Shown: positions 8,990 to 18,073, counted from the first letter of the stretch. The stretch: DNA of 64,000 bases from JAKLFA01 sp964450385 (GCA_964450385.1 CAYVEC010000005.1:26167-90166); one strand, 5' to 3'. A program made the numbers and translations. The notes: generated by a model from the sequence alone, not told the origin.

Positions 8990-9797
8990 CGCGGTCCCCG
9001 ATATCCACCCCCGGCATGAGCCCCCGCTCACTGTGGGCGCGGACGAAATCAAGAAGGTGCGTCAATTCCGGGCACGGGGTCAACTCCCGCTCGATCTGGT
9101 CCAAGGCATTGGCCTTTGACCGCCCGGTATGAAAGAGATATTTAAAGGCCTGCTTCAGCGTGCGGATCGCCTCGGCCGAGACACCGGCCCGGCGAAGCCC
9201 GACGATGTTCACGCTATGGATCTTGGTGTCGACGCCGGCGCAGAGGGCAAACGGCGGGACATCCTGATTGATCCGGCTGCATCCGCCGATCATCGCAAGC
9301 CGCCCGATCCGCGCGAACTGATGGACCCCGCTCAATCCCCCGACAATGGCGTTATCTTCAACCACAACATGTCCTGCAATCGTCGCGACATTGGCAAAAA
9401 CACAATTATTCCCGATCCGGCAGTCATGGGCCACGTGCGAATAGGCCATAAAAAGATTGCCATTCCCGATAACGGTCCTGGCCCCGCCGTCGATCGTCCC
9501 GGGATTGATCATGACATACTCGCGGATGATGTTCCGCTCGCCGATCTCCAGATAAACCTCATCGCCCTCATGGAATTTTTTATCCTGAGGGATGGTCCCG
9601 ACGACCGCGCCTGGAAAAAGCTGCGTCCCTCGGCCGATCGTCGTGCGTCCCTCGATATGACAGTGGCTCGCGATGCGAACCCCTTCGGCGATCACGACCT
9701 GAGGTCCGATCACCGCATAGGGCCCTATCTCGACCCCATCGGCGATCACCGCCCCGTCCTCAATCACCGCTGTTGAATGAATCTGTGCCTGACCCAT
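8973..9797 (-). CDS. lpxA: LpxA, UDP-GlcNAc O-acyltransferase
   Basis: Catalyses the first step of lipid A synthesis, 3-O-acylation of UDP-GlcNAc. The 274 residues form a left-handed beta-helix of hexapeptide repeats (IGPYAVIGPQVVIAEG and onward) followed by a C-terminal helical domain starting near VSAEAIRTLKQAF. The catalytic histidine context SHVAHDC is present. The ATG at 9797 has AAGGACGG upstream. It follows the lpxC-fabZ fusion by 17 bp, an arrangement also seen in Bacteroidetes and Omnitrophota-like genomes. Confidence 0.96.
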   Translation of the reverse strand: MGQAQIHSTAVIEDGAVIADGVEIGPYAVIGPQVVIAEGVRIASHCHIEGRTTIGRGTQLFPGAVVGTIPQDKKFHEGDEVYLEIGERNIIREYVMINPGTIDGGARTVIGNGNLFMAYSHVAHDCRIGNNCVFANVATIAGHVVVEDNAIVGGLSGVHQFARIGRLAMIGGCSRINQDVPPFALCAGVDTKIHSVNIVGLRRAGVSAEAIRTLKQAFKYLFHTGRSKANALDQIERELTPCPELTHLLDFVRAHSERGLMPGVDIGDRDEGKD

Positions 9798-9814
9798 ATG
9801 CCGTCCTTATATCA

Positions 9815-11143
9815 TCATGCCTTCGTTAAATATTCTTCGTCCAAGAACGCGAACATCATCTCCGCCTCACAGACCGTCTCACCGTTCACCCGGGCCACCC
9901 CGCGGGTCGATGCCGTCTTCGCCCGGTCACGCAAGATCTCAACCTCCATCACGAGCTGGTCGCCCGGCTCGACGGTTTTACGGAACTTGGCTTTATCGAC
10001 GGAGAAAAACAGCCCGACATGTTTGGAATGCAGCTCGGTCCGGCGTAACAGAATCCCGCTCACCTGGGCCATGGCCTCGACCATCAGGACCCCCGGCATC
10101 ACAGGCCGCATCGGAAAATGACCTGTAAAGAAATTATCATTCGCCGTCACATTCTTGATCCCGACGGCGCGCTTCCCCTCCTCCAATTCAAGGATCCGAT
10201 CAACAAACAAGAAGGGGTATCGATGGGGCAGACACTTTCTAATCTCATTAATGTCCATGGAAATGACTTTCGTGCTCATCTCTCCTCCCTCATGTTTTGG
10301 CATCTCGCTCTCTCCAATCTTCTGGACCAAGGCCACATTCAAGGCGTGCCCGCTCCGATACGCCTTCACATGACCCCTCACCGGACACCCTAATAAATAC
10401 AGGTCCCCGATCACGTCCAAAACCTTATGCCGGACAAACTCATCAGGGAATCTCAGTGTGTTCTCGACCACCCCATGATCTCCGACGACAAGGGTGTTCT
10501 GGTAGTTCGCGCCCTTCCCCATCCCGGCCCGCTTCAGGGCGTCGGCCTCGGAGAGCAGACAGAACGTCCGCGCCGGGGCGATCTCCTGAACAAAGGCCTC
10601 TGGCGTCACGACAATGTCGTAAATCTGTCGTCCGAGAACAGGGTGATGGTAATCCAACTCATAGGTCACACGAAAATGCTCGGCCGGTTCGATCGTGATC
10701 CGCGTCTCTTTGCCCTCAACGGTCATCAAAGACGCAATCTCGACAAACCGTTTCGGCCCCTCCTGAGAAACGACCCCCGCCTCCTGGATCGCGGACGCGA
10801 AATGAAGGGCGCTCCCATCCATGCCCGGCATTTCCGGGCCATCGAGCTCAACGATAAGATTATCGATCCCGAGCCCATGCAGGACCGCCATGAGATGCTC
10901 GACGGTATGGATCGCCTGTGCCCCCTGGCCGATCGTTGTGCATCGGATGACACTGTCATCAATATGAACGTTCGCCAATGTTAAGGGGATCTCCGGAGAT
11001 CCCGCAAGGTCGACCCTTCGAAACGAAATCCCATGATTCACGGATGCCGGCCTCAAGGACACGGTCACCGTTTTCCCGGTATGAAGACCGACCCCTGTCA
11101 AGGACACGGGACGGGCGAGTGTCGACTGCCGCAGACTCGTCAT
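9815..11143 (-). CDS. lpxC/fabZ: Bifunctional LpxC-FabZ: UDP-acyl-GlcNAc deacetylase / hydroxyacyl-ACP dehydratase
   Basis: One 442-residue protein joins two enzymes. Residues 1 to about 290 are LpxC, the committed deacetylase of lipid A synthesis, with Zn-site motif HTVEHL (79-84) and HKVLDVIGDLYLLG. From about 298 it is FabZ: LPHRYPFLFVDRI, then GHFPMRPVMPGVLMVEAMAQ carrying the catalytic His and Glu. Both sets of catalytic residues look intact. Such fusions are known in Bacteroidetes and relatives. The ATG overlaps the lpxD stop (ATGA) and is preceded by GGGGGAGAG. Fusion may tie fatty-acid dehydration to lipid A demand for 3-hydroxyacyl-ACP. Confidence 0.96.
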   Translation of the reverse strand: MTSLRQSTLARPVSLTGVGLHTGKTVTVSLRPASVNHGISFRRVDLAGSPEIPLTLANVHIDDSVIRCTTIGQGAQAIHTVEHLMAVLHGLGIDNLIVELDGPEMPGMDGSALHFASAIQEAGVVSQEGPKRFVEIASLMTVEGKETRITIEPAEHFRVTYELDYHHPVLGRQIYDIVVTPEAFVQEIAPARTFCLLSEADALKRAGMGKGANYQNTLVVGDHGVVENTLRFPDEFVRHKVLDVIGDLYLLGCPVRGHVKAYRSGHALNVALVQKIGESEMPKHEGGEMSTKVISMDINEIRKCLPHRYPFLFVDRILELEEGKRAVGIKNVTANDNFFTGHFPMRPVMPGVLMVEAMAQVSGILLRRTELHSKHVGLFFSVDKAKFRKTVEPGDQLVMEVEILRDRAKTASTRGVARVNGETVCEAEMMFAFLDEEYLTKA

Positions 11144-12186
11144 CTCTCCCCCGTCTGTTTTTTTTCTAACTCCGCGATCCGCTCTTCCAAGAGCCGAAGA
11201 CGCCGGGCCTGCTCCGGAAGGTCTCCCAGAGAGGCATGGATCCGTTTGGCCAAAATATGAGGACGGGCCGGAGACCCGAACAGGATCGTTTTTTCAGGGA
11301 CCGACTCGGCGACCCCGGACTGCGCCGCGACCATGACCCCGTCGGCGATAGTCAAATGACCCGCGACGCCGACCTGACCGCCGATCACCACATAATCACC
11401 GATCACGGTGCTCCCCGCGATCCCGGCCTGGGCCACGATCAGGCATCCCCGGCCGATCCGGACATTATGCGCGATCTGGACCAGATTATCGATCTTTGTT
11501 CCTCGGCCGATAACGGTGCGGTCAAAACGGGCCCGGTCGACCGTCACATTCGCCCCGATCTCAACATCATCCTGGACCTCAACAATCCCGATCTGGGGGA
11601 TCTTATGATGAACGCCGTCGACGGTTTCGAACCCGAATCCGTCAGACCCGATCACCGTGCCGCTATGAATGATCACTCGGGAACCGATCAGACTCCGTTC
11701 ACGGACCGTGACATTCGGATAAATCAAGGTGCCTTCACCGATCACGCTCTTAAACCCGATGAACACCCCGGCCCCGATCACCGTCCCTCGGCCCAAATGG
11801 ACCCCGTCCTCAATCACGGCGTGAGGACCGATCGCAACCCCTTCGCCGATCTCGGCGGAGGCGGCCACAACCGCAGAGGGATGGATCCCCTTGATCGGGT
11901 TCGGATGCGGCTCCATAAACAAGGCCGAGGCCTTTGAAAAAGCGAGCGACGGATGGGCCACACGAATAAGATTCTTCGAGACGTCGCCGACCGCGTCATT
12001 CAATCCAACGATGATCCCCGAGGCCTTGGTCTCTTTCAGCAATCCGGCATATTTCACATTCGACAAAAAAGACAATTCGCCGGCCTTCGCTTCTTTCAGA
12101 CCCGCACACCCGGTGATCGGCACTGATCCATCGCCGGCCATGGTCCCGCCGACATGACGGGCGATCTCGCCTAACGTTCGTGACAT
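11140..12186 (-). CDS. lpxD: LpxD, UDP-3-O-acyl-glucosamine N-acyltransferase
   Basis: Adds the second, N-linked acyl chain in lipid A synthesis. The 348-residue protein has an N-terminal uridine-binding domain (GCAGLKEAKAGELSFLSN), a long hexapeptide beta-helix, and the catalytic His context QIAHNVRIGRG. A C-terminal helix (LRLLEERIAELEKKQ) closes the protein, as in the E. coli enzyme. AGAAGGAG lies 6 nt before the ATG at 12186, which decides the start. A long hairpin separates it from ompH. Confidence 0.96.
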   Translation of the reverse strand: MSRTLGEIARHVGGTMAGDGSVPITGCAGLKEAKAGELSFLSNVKYAGLLKETKASGIIVGLNDAVGDVSKNLIRVAHPSLAFSKASALFMEPHPNPIKGIHPSAVVAASAEIGEGVAIGPHAVIEDGVHLGRGTVIGAGVFIGFKSVIGEGTLIYPNVTVRERSLIGSRVIIHSGTVIGSDGFGFETVDGVHHKIPQIGIVEVQDDVEIGANVTVDRARFDRTVIGRGTKIDNLVQIAHNVRIGRGCLIVAQAGIAGSTVIGDYVVIGGQVGVAGHLTIADGVMVAAQSGVAESVPEKTILFGSPARPHILAKRIHASLGDLPEQARRLRLLEERIAELEKKQTGER

Positions 12187-12200
12187 CGGACTCCTTCTAA

Positions 12201-12253
12201 TGCGCATAAGGCCATCGCCCTCGGACGACCTCTTGAAGGCAATGGCCTGCGCA
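12201..12253 (-). repeat. Long imperfect hairpin between ompH and lpxD
   Basis: On the minus strand, TGCGCAGGCCATTGCCTTC (12253-12235) pairs with GAGGGCGATGGCC...TGCGCA (ending 12201). The stem is about 19 bp with G-U pairs, a 3-nt bulge and a 12-nt loop. No U-run follows; the lpxD ribosome-binding site begins within about 10 nt. It is probably an mRNA processing, stability or attenuation element that sets ompH/bamA output apart from the lpx genes. Confidence 0.6.
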
Positions 12254-12272
12254 CGATCGACACTAATCCCTG

Positions 12273-12782
12273 CTATTTTTTATAATTACTATTTAAGGTG
12301 CTCAAAATCGGATCCGTAATATCCATGGTCTCTTTGCCATAGATCAAGACGCGGTCATTGAGGATAAAGTCATATCCTTCTTTCTTAGCGAACGCCGCGA
12401 CCACCTCTTCGACCTCGAGAAGGATCTCCCGGATCTTCTCATCGCGCTTCTTCATCAGTTCGGTCCGCTTCTCCTGATCATATTCCCTCGCCTTGGTCGT
12501 GAGCTGATTAATGGCCTCCTGCTGCTTGGCCTTCTCCTCTTCTTTCATGACCGCAAGCTTGCCCCTCAACTCCTCGATCTTCGCAACCTGGTCATTGAGC
12601 TCTTTCTGATAGACCGCGTGGTCCTGTTCCAGGGTCTTATCATATTCCTTCGTTTTCTCATAATTATCAAAAACCTTGTTCAGGTCCAGATAACCGACCT
12701 TCTGAGCCTGCGCAACGCCAGATAACGGCATGAGCAACAATCCAGCAACCACGAGCCCGACGAATCCATTCATCCTGTTCAC
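12273..12782 (-). CDS. ompH: OmpH/Skp-family periplasmic chaperone
   Basis: Periplasmic holdase for unfolded outer-membrane proteins, acting with BamA. After a signal peptide (hydrophobic stretch FVGLVVAGLLLMPLSGVAQA) come KVGYLDLNKVFDNYEKTKEYD, a long coiled coil (tentacles, about 45-130), and the C-terminal strand region DFILNDRVLIYG. GGAGG stands 5 nt before a GTG at 12782, so this GTG is preferred to the ATG three codons later; the product is 169 residues. It sits 31 bp after bamA, the usual bamA-skp-lpxD order. Confidence 0.93.
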   Translation of the reverse strand: MNRMNGFVGLVVAGLLLMPLSGVAQAQKVGYLDLNKVFDNYEKTKEYDKTLEQDHAVYQKELNDQVAKIEELRGKLAVMKEEEKAKQQEAINQLTTKAREYDQEKRTELMKKRDEKIREILLEVEEVVAAFAKKEGYDFILNDRVLIYGKETMDITDPILSTLNSNYKK

Positions 12783-12813
12783 ATTGTCCTCCTTTGATAG
12801 CCTTATGATCGAA

Positions 12814-15129
12814 CTAAAATCCCCGACTGACACTGAAATAAAATTTTCCAGATCGGTCCGATTCCCCGGGCTGATCATTAAGCGGATACCCATAATCCAG
12901 ATTAATTGGCCCGATCGGCGTCTTGAACCGCAGCCCCATACCAACGCCGGCCTTATAATCGCTGCCGCTTGCAAAATCCTGCATATCCGGCCAGACATTT
13001 CCGATATCATAAAAGGCCGCGAGCTTCAAGAACGTCACAAGCGGGATGGTCAGCTCGGCGTTCCCCACGAGCATCGACTCGCCGCCGATGGGGTCCTCGG
13101 TATTCGGATCAACAGGCCCCACCATGCGTTCATCATATCCACGGATCGTGCGAGCGCCGCCGGAAAAAAACCGCTCGTAGATAGGCACCCCGTCACTGTC
13201 ACCGTACTCATCTACGATCCCGCCGTGCAGACGAAATTCCAAAACCGCATCAAACTTTAAGGGAATATTATAGCTGCCCTTCCCAGAAAGGCGATAAAAA
13301 TCTTTGTCTCCCGCAAACGGGCCGCCCGCCACATCCAAGGTGCTGCTCACCATCAGGCCCTTCGTTGGATTATAAACATTGTCGCGCGTGTCCCTTGTCA
13401 AATTAAATCCGACGCTGCTGATCGTGTTCTTCCCCTCCTCGGCCAATAAATCGGCAGAGACATTGTCCTCGAAATTCGAAATATCAATGTTCTCGAGACG
13501 ATAATTCGTTGTGCCGTACAGGTATTCAGAGAGCTGCTTACCCAAATGCAGGTCAACGCCTTTCCGTTTCTCATCAAAAGAATACCCGGAATCCTCGTCA
13601 CGATACCGTTCCGTCAGGTACAGGTCGAACCCGCCCGATACCGGATAATCCATGATCCAGGGCTCGTCAAAACTCAGGCGAAAACTGTTGCGCTGCGAAC
13701 TCGCCTCTGTCCGAAAGAGCAGCCGCTGCCCGCCCCCCGTGAACGTTGGCCAATTCGTAAAATCAAAGTTCCGCTGCTCGATCTCGACAAACCCCACTAG
13801 ACTGTCGACCGTGCTGTAACCGCCGCCGAAATTGAACGATCCGGTCTTGGCCTCTTCAACCTGGACGATGAGGTCCTTATAATTCGACCGGTCGGTGTCC
13901 TCGGTGTCGTAGGAGATGTCCTTAAAATATCCGAGATTCTGGAGGCGCTCTTTGCTCCGGCGCAATTTCGCCCCGTCAAAACGATCGCCGGGATAAAGCC
14001 GCATCTCCCGCCGCACAACAATATCGCGCGTCCGGGTATTCCCTTGGACCTTGATCTTGTTCACAAAGGCCAGGGCTCCCTCAAAGACATCGAGGCGCAC
14101 CATCACCTTCCCGGTCTCGGGATGAAGGGCCGTTGAATCCTGAACCTGAGCGAAAATATAACCTTTATCAAAATACACAGTCCGGACATTCGCGATATCA
14201 AGGCTGAGTTTGTCGCGGCTAAAGACCTGGCCCGGCCGGATCTCCTTCATCGCGTCCAAGATCTCTTCCTGAGTCACAACACTGTTCCCTTGGACCGAGA
14301 CGCCCTCGACATAATACCTCTTCCCCTCAACCACTGTAAAGGTGAGCTCGATGCGGCCCTTCCGCCCTTGAACGGTCTCTTTGGTGACCCGGGCATCAAT
14401 AAAACCCTCTTTCCCATAGAACGACTGCAGCCGGGCAACGTCTTCATCCACCACTTGATCTTTCAGATGCCCAGAGGTAAACCACCCACTCCGCCGGCTC
14501 TTGACGACCCGCATCAGGCGCTTATCGGAAAAGGTTGTGTTGCCCTCAAAATGAATCTGACGAACAAGGAGCCGCGGGCCTTCTTTGATCACAAAGTGCA
14601 ACTTCACTTGGTTATTCACCGGATCCGCCTCTTCCTGGACATCGATCGCGACCGAGGACAGCCCCTTTTTTGAATACAGCTCTTTGATCACATCAATATC
14701 ATCTTTGAGGGTTTTTCGGTCCAGGAATTTCCCCTTCTTAGTCGATATCTTTTTGAGGAGAAACTTAGGCTTGTAATACCGCAGACGCGAGAACGTGATC
14801 TCCCCCACGACCGGCTTTTCAACCACATGAAAGATCACCCGAAATCCGTCCTGGAACTCTTCCCGGTCCACCCGAACATCCGAAAAATACCCGGTATTGT
14901 ACAACCGCTTTAGGTCGTCCGAGATCACACCCTGGAGATACTCCTGATCAACCCGCGTCTTGATCTTGGACAAGATCGTGGCAAGGGAGATCGTCTTGTT
15001 TCCCCTAACCTCAACGGCGGTAACATTTTTCCGCTTTACTGAAACATTCTCGGTCGGCAGAGATTGCGCTTGGGCACTGGCCACAACCGCGGTAAGGCAC
15101 CACACCATGAGGAGATATTTTTTTATCAT
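12814..15129 (-). CDS. bamA: BamA, outer-membrane protein assembly factor
   Basis: Core of the BAM complex that inserts beta-barrels into the outer membrane. The 771-residue product has a signal peptide (MIKKYLLMVWCLTAVVASAQAQ), about five POTRA domains (roughly 35-410), then the Omp85 barrel with lid motif TIRGYDER and a C-terminal strand ending in Phe (FSVSRGF). The frame is open upstream into dnaB, but the signal peptide fixes the start at 15129. A perfect consensus promoter ends only 9 nt before this ATG and no Shine-Dalgarno is present, so the mRNA should be almost leaderless. Confidence 0.95.
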   Translation of the reverse strand: MIKKYLLMVWCLTAVVASAQAQSLPTENVSVKRKNVTAVEVRGNKTISLATILSKIKTRVDQEYLQGVISDDLKRLYNTGYFSDVRVDREEFQDGFRVIFHVVEKPVVGEITFSRLRYYKPKFLLKKISTKKGKFLDRKTLKDDIDVIKELYSKKGLSSVAIDVQEEADPVNNQVKLHFVIKEGPRLLVRQIHFEGNTTFSDKRLMRVVKSRRSGWFTSGHLKDQVVDEDVARLQSFYGKEGFIDARVTKETVQGRKGRIELTFTVVEGKRYYVEGVSVQGNSVVTQEEILDAMKEIRPGQVFSRDKLSLDIANVRTVYFDKGYIFAQVQDSTALHPETGKVMVRLDVFEGALAFVNKIKVQGNTRTRDIVVRREMRLYPGDRFDGAKLRRSKERLQNLGYFKDISYDTEDTDRSNYKDLIVQVEEAKTGSFNFGGGYSTVDSLVGFVEIEQRNFDFTNWPTFTGGGQRLLFRTEASSQRNSFRLSFDEPWIMDYPVSGGFDLYLTERYRDEDSGYSFDEKRKGVDLHLGKQLSEYLYGTTNYRLENIDISNFEDNVSADLLAEEGKNTISSVGFNLTRDTRDNVYNPTKGLMVSSTLDVAGGPFAGDKDFYRLSGKGSYNIPLKFDAVLEFRLHGGIVDEYGDSDGVPIYERFFSGGARTIRGYDERMVGPVDPNTEDPIGGESMLVGNAELTIPLVTFLKLAAFYDIGNVWPDMQDFASGSDYKAGVGMGLRFKTPIGPINLDYGYPLNDQPGESDRSGKFYFSVSRGF

Positions 15130-15138
15130 AATGAAAAA

Positions 15139-15167
15139 ATTATAGGGGTAAGACCTGGTGATGTCAA
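15139..15167 (-). promoter_or_regulatory. Perfect consensus promoter for the bamA operon
   Basis: TTGACA (15167-15162), a 17-nt spacer and TATAAT (15144-15139) on the minus strand. The dnaB stop codon TGA (15166-15164) is part of the -35 hexamer. Transcription should start around 15132, about 3 nt before the bamA ATG. Confidence 0.88.
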
Positions 15168-16495
15168 CCACCATGTGCAAGATTTTCAAAACGAACAAAC
15201 TCTTTAAGAAACGCGAGCTTCATATTACCCACGGGCCCGTTACGCTGTTTGGCGATCATGACCTCCGCCTGGCCTCGGTTCTCCTCGGTCGGATTATAAT
15301 ACTCCTCCCGAACGAGCAGGACCACGACATCGGCATCCTGTTCGATCGCCCCTGACTCGCGCAGGTCCGACAACTGGGGCCGGTGATCCTGGCGGCTCTC
15401 GACTGCCCGGGACAGCTGGCTTAGGGCAATGATCGGGACCGAGAGCTCTCGCGCCAAGGCCTTGAGCGACCGCGAGATCTCAGAGATCTCCTGCTGACGG
15501 CTTTCGGACTGGCTCGTCCCGCGCATGAGCTGAAGATAGTCAAGCACAATGAGCTGAATATCGTGCTGGGCCTTGAGGCGCCGGGCCTTGGCCCGAAGCT
15601 CAAGGGCCGAGATCGCCGGGGTGTCATCAATAAAAATCTTGGCGTTCGAGAGCTTGCCGGCCGCCTTCGTGAGCAGGGGCCAGTCAGACGGCGAAAGGAA
15701 TCCCGTCCGGACCTTATGCGCGTCAACCCGCGCCTGAGAACAAAGCATGCGCTGAACGAGTTGTTCCTTCGACATCTCCAGGCTGAAAAGAGCCACCGCC
15801 TTGCCGGATTCGATGCCGATATATTCAACGATCGAACTGGCAAAGGCGCTCTTCCCCATCGAGGGCCGCCCGGCAAGAATGATCAGATCCGAGGGCTGAA
15901 GTCCCGAGGTCATCCGATCAAAATCAACAAACCCCGTCGGAAGCCCTGTGACCTTTTCCTTGCGCTGAAAAAGACGATCGATCTTCTCAATGCTGTGTTT
16001 AACAAGGTCCTTGATGTCCACCGCGATCTGACGATGCTTGATCTCGGAGATCTCAAAGATCAGCCGCTCGGCCTCATCGACCGCGTCGTTCACATCGATC
16101 TTCGTATCATAGCAGCGGGTGGCGATCCGGGTCGCGTTCTTGATCAGGCTCCGAAGGATCCCCTTGGCCTTCACGATCTCTGAATAGTGCTCAATATTAG
16201 CCGACGTGGGAACCATATCGGCGAGCTTGGAAAGATACGGCACCCCTCCCACCTTTTCGAGAACGCCATTGTCCCGAAGCCGGTCGGAAAGGGTAATCAA
16301 ATCAACATTTTTTCGCTGATGATACAGGTCGAGGATCGAAAGATAAATCGACCGGTGGGCATCCTCATAGAACCACGAGGCGTCGAGGATCTCGAGTGCG
16401 GTCCCGATCGCCTCGTCATCAATCAGCATGGCACCGAGAACGGACTGCTCCGCCTCGATGTTCTGCGGAGGAATTTTTATTTCTTCGCCACCCAT
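15164..16495 (-). CDS. dnaB: DnaB, replicative DNA helicase
   Basis: Hexameric helicase that unwinds DNA at the replication fork. The 443 residues have the N-terminal DnaB domain (PPQNIEAEQSVLGAML) and the RecA-like C-terminal domain with Walker A GRPSMGKSAF, LQLMRGTSQSESRQQEISEISRSLK split over the DnaB signature, and an arginine-finger region near the end. No intein is present. It overlaps rplI by 19 bp and closes the rpsF-ssb-rpsR-rplI-dnaB block, an order shared with Bacillus. Confidence 0.97.
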   Translation of the reverse strand: MGGEEIKIPPQNIEAEQSVLGAMLIDDEAIGTALEILDASWFYEDAHRSIYLSILDLYHQRKNVDLITLSDRLRDNGVLEKVGGVPYLSKLADMVPTSANIEHYSEIVKAKGILRSLIKNATRIATRCYDTKIDVNDAVDEAERLIFEISEIKHRQIAVDIKDLVKHSIEKIDRLFQRKEKVTGLPTGFVDFDRMTSGLQPSDLIILAGRPSMGKSAFASSIVEYIGIESGKAVALFSLEMSKEQLVQRMLCSQARVDAHKVRTGFLSPSDWPLLTKAAGKLSNAKIFIDDTPAISALELRAKARRLKAQHDIQLIVLDYLQLMRGTSQSESRQQEISEISRSLKALARELSVPIIALSQLSRAVESRQDHRPQLSDLRESGAIEQDADVVVLLVREEYYNPTEENRGQAEVMIAKQRNGPVGNMKLAFLKEFVRFENLAHGG

Positions 16496-16920
16496 ACTCT
16501 GACTTTGGCTACCACCTCAGGATGGAGTTTGATCCCCACATCAAAGATGCCCAATTCGCTAATCGGATGCTCCAGCAAGACGTCTTTCTTGTCAACATTA
16601 AAACCCTCATCACTTAAGGCCTTCACGATCTCCACATCGGTCACCGAACCGTACATCTTGTCGAGATCATTCACCTCGACGGTGATCGTGATCGACGTCT
16701 TTTCGAGGTTCTGGGCCAGGGCCGCGGCCTCTTTCTTACGCACCGCGGACTCGGCCTCGACCTTCGCCTTCTGCTGAGCGATCCGCTTGAGATTTTCCGT
16801 CGTGGCCGCAAAGGCGAGCTTGCGCGGCAGAAGATAATTGCGGGCAAAACCGCTCTTGACCTTCACGACATCGCCGACCTTCCCTAATTTGTCGACATCT
16901 TGAGATAAAATCACGTCCAT
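16477..16920 (-). CDS. rplI: Ribosomal protein bL9
   Basis: Large-subunit protein whose two globular domains are joined by a long helix. The 147 residues show the signature GDVVKVKSGFARNYLLPRKLAFAAT near the N-terminus, a charged connecting helix (about 45-75) and the C-terminal RNA-binding domain. ATG at 16920. It lies between rpsR and dnaB. Confidence 0.97.
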   Translation of the reverse strand: MDVILSQDVDKLGKVGDVVKVKSGFARNYLLPRKLAFAATTENLKRIAQQKAKVEAESAVRKKEAAALAQNLEKTSITITVEVNDLDKMYGSVTDVEIVKALSDEGFNVDKKDVLLEHPISELGIFDVGIKLHPEVVAKVRVWVAKK

Positions 16921-16990
16921 AATAACACTTCCTTGTTATCGTCGTTCTCGGTTAACATCACGCCAATACCCAACAGCGCCCCGCGCGCGC

Positions 16991-17248
16991 TTAACGGCGC
17001 TTCGAGCTCCCGACCGACAGCAACCCGAGGAACCGCGCCCGTTTAATGGCGATCCCGATCTCGCGCTGCTGCTGGGCCGTGACCCCGCTCAGGCGGCGCG
17101 ACAGCATCTTACCGCGGTCCGTCAAATAGCGCTTCAAGACCTCAACTTCTTTATAGTCAATGTGCGTGTCCTTCGGCAGGACATATTTAACGATGCGCTT
17201 TTTCGGTTTCAACACCCGTTTTTTGAAATTTTCCTTTTTCTTAATCAA
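16991..17248 (-). CDS. rpsR: Ribosomal protein bS18
   Basis: Small-subunit protein that pairs with bS6. The 85 residues end with the typical LSRRLSGVTAQQQREIGIAIKRARFLGLLS block. There is no ATG at the N-terminus; a TTG at 17248, 5 nt after AAGGAGG, is the best start. It follows ssb by 40 bp. Confidence 0.96.
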   Translation of the reverse strand: MIKKKENFKKRVLKPKKRIVKYVLPKDTHIDYKEVEVLKRYLTDRGKMLSRRLSGVTAQQQREIGIAIKRARFLGLLSVGSSKRR

Positions 17249-17288
17249 CGTCTCCTCCTTGACCTACTGGCCTTCCCGACTCATCCGA

Positions 17289-17711
17289 TTATTCATCCCA
17301 GACAACATCCTCGGGCATGATCGCTACGTCCCCGATGTCATGGGCATCAAGATCATGATCCCCGTCCTGTTTGTCAGGGGAAAACTTTCCCAGAAATTGG
17401 ACCCGCTCTGCACGCACATCGATCGTGCTGCGCTTCTGTCCTTCCGGGGTTTCCCATGACCGCGACTGAAGGACCCCCTCGACGAAAATGGGGCTGCCTT
17501 TCTGCAGATGCTCACAGCACGCCTCTGCCTGCTTGTCCCAGACCGTCACCGTCAAAAAACACACATCTTCCTTAAGCTCGCCGCTCTTATCGCGGAAACG
17601 GCGGTTCACGGCGAGACCAAGATTCGCGACAGCCACACCAGCCGGCGTGGTCCGCAATTCTGGGTCCCGGGTCAGATTCCCGATCAAAAACACCTTATTC
17701 AAATTCGCCAT
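17289..17711 (-). CDS. ssb: Single-stranded DNA-binding protein
   Basis: Binds and protects ssDNA during replication and repair. The 140 residues begin with the OB-fold signature NKVFLIGNLTRDPELRTTPAG and contain FVEGVLQSRSWETPEGQKRST. The C-terminal tail is acidic but ends EDVVWDE rather than the usual DDIPF-type tip ending in Phe that recruits partner proteins. It stands between rpsF and rpsR, the standard place in many bacteria. Confidence 0.95.
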   Translation of the reverse strand: MANLNKVFLIGNLTRDPELRTTPAGVAVANLGLAVNRRFRDKSGELKEDVCFLTVTVWDKQAEACCEHLQKGSPIFVEGVLQSRSWETPEGQKRSTIDVRAERVQFLGKFSPDKQDGDHDLDAHDIGDVAIMPEDVVWDE

Positions 17712-17782
17712 CGTCGCCTCCTACACCCAACATCCCGTTTCTCTGTTCGTCAAGGGACACCCCCACCCTGTCGACCTACCGG

Positions 17783-18073
17783 CTATCGCTTCACCTTAAT
17801 GATGAGCGAACGCAGGATCTTCTCATTGATCCGCATCGCCTGACGGAGCTCAGCCAGCCGGGCCCCTCCGCCTTCGAAATTCACCAGATAATAGGTGCCT
17901 TCCGAACTCTTCTTCATCTGGAAACTCATGCGCTGCCGATCGATCCAGACCTGCCTGTTGACGACCTTACCCCCGCACTTTGCGATCTCATCGGCGACCG
18001 ACTTCATGACCGCCTCTTTCTGATCCTGAGGAAGGGCCGCATCAACAATGACCACTAATTCATACTTATCCAT
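17783..18073 (-). CDS. rpsF: Ribosomal protein bS6
   Basis: Small-subunit protein of the central domain, partner of bS18. The 96 residues show the S6 core YELVVIVDAALPQDQKEAV and GTYYLVNFEG, ending KILRSLIIKVKR. The ATG at 18073 overlaps the end of pth by 8 bp, so translation is likely coupled. First gene of the rpsF-ssb-rpsR-rplI-dnaB group. Confidence 0.96.
   Translation of the reverse strand: MDKYELVVIVDAALPQDQKEAVMKSVADEIAKCGGKVVNRQVWIDRQRMSFQMKKSSEGTYYLVNFEGGGARLAELRQAMRINEKILRSLIIKVKR

Noticed and set aside
8973..12186. Two hexapeptide-repeat genes as a recent duplication (lpxA and lpxD)
   Set aside because: They have distinct catalytic motifs and terminal domains and are the standard pair of lipid A acyltransferases.
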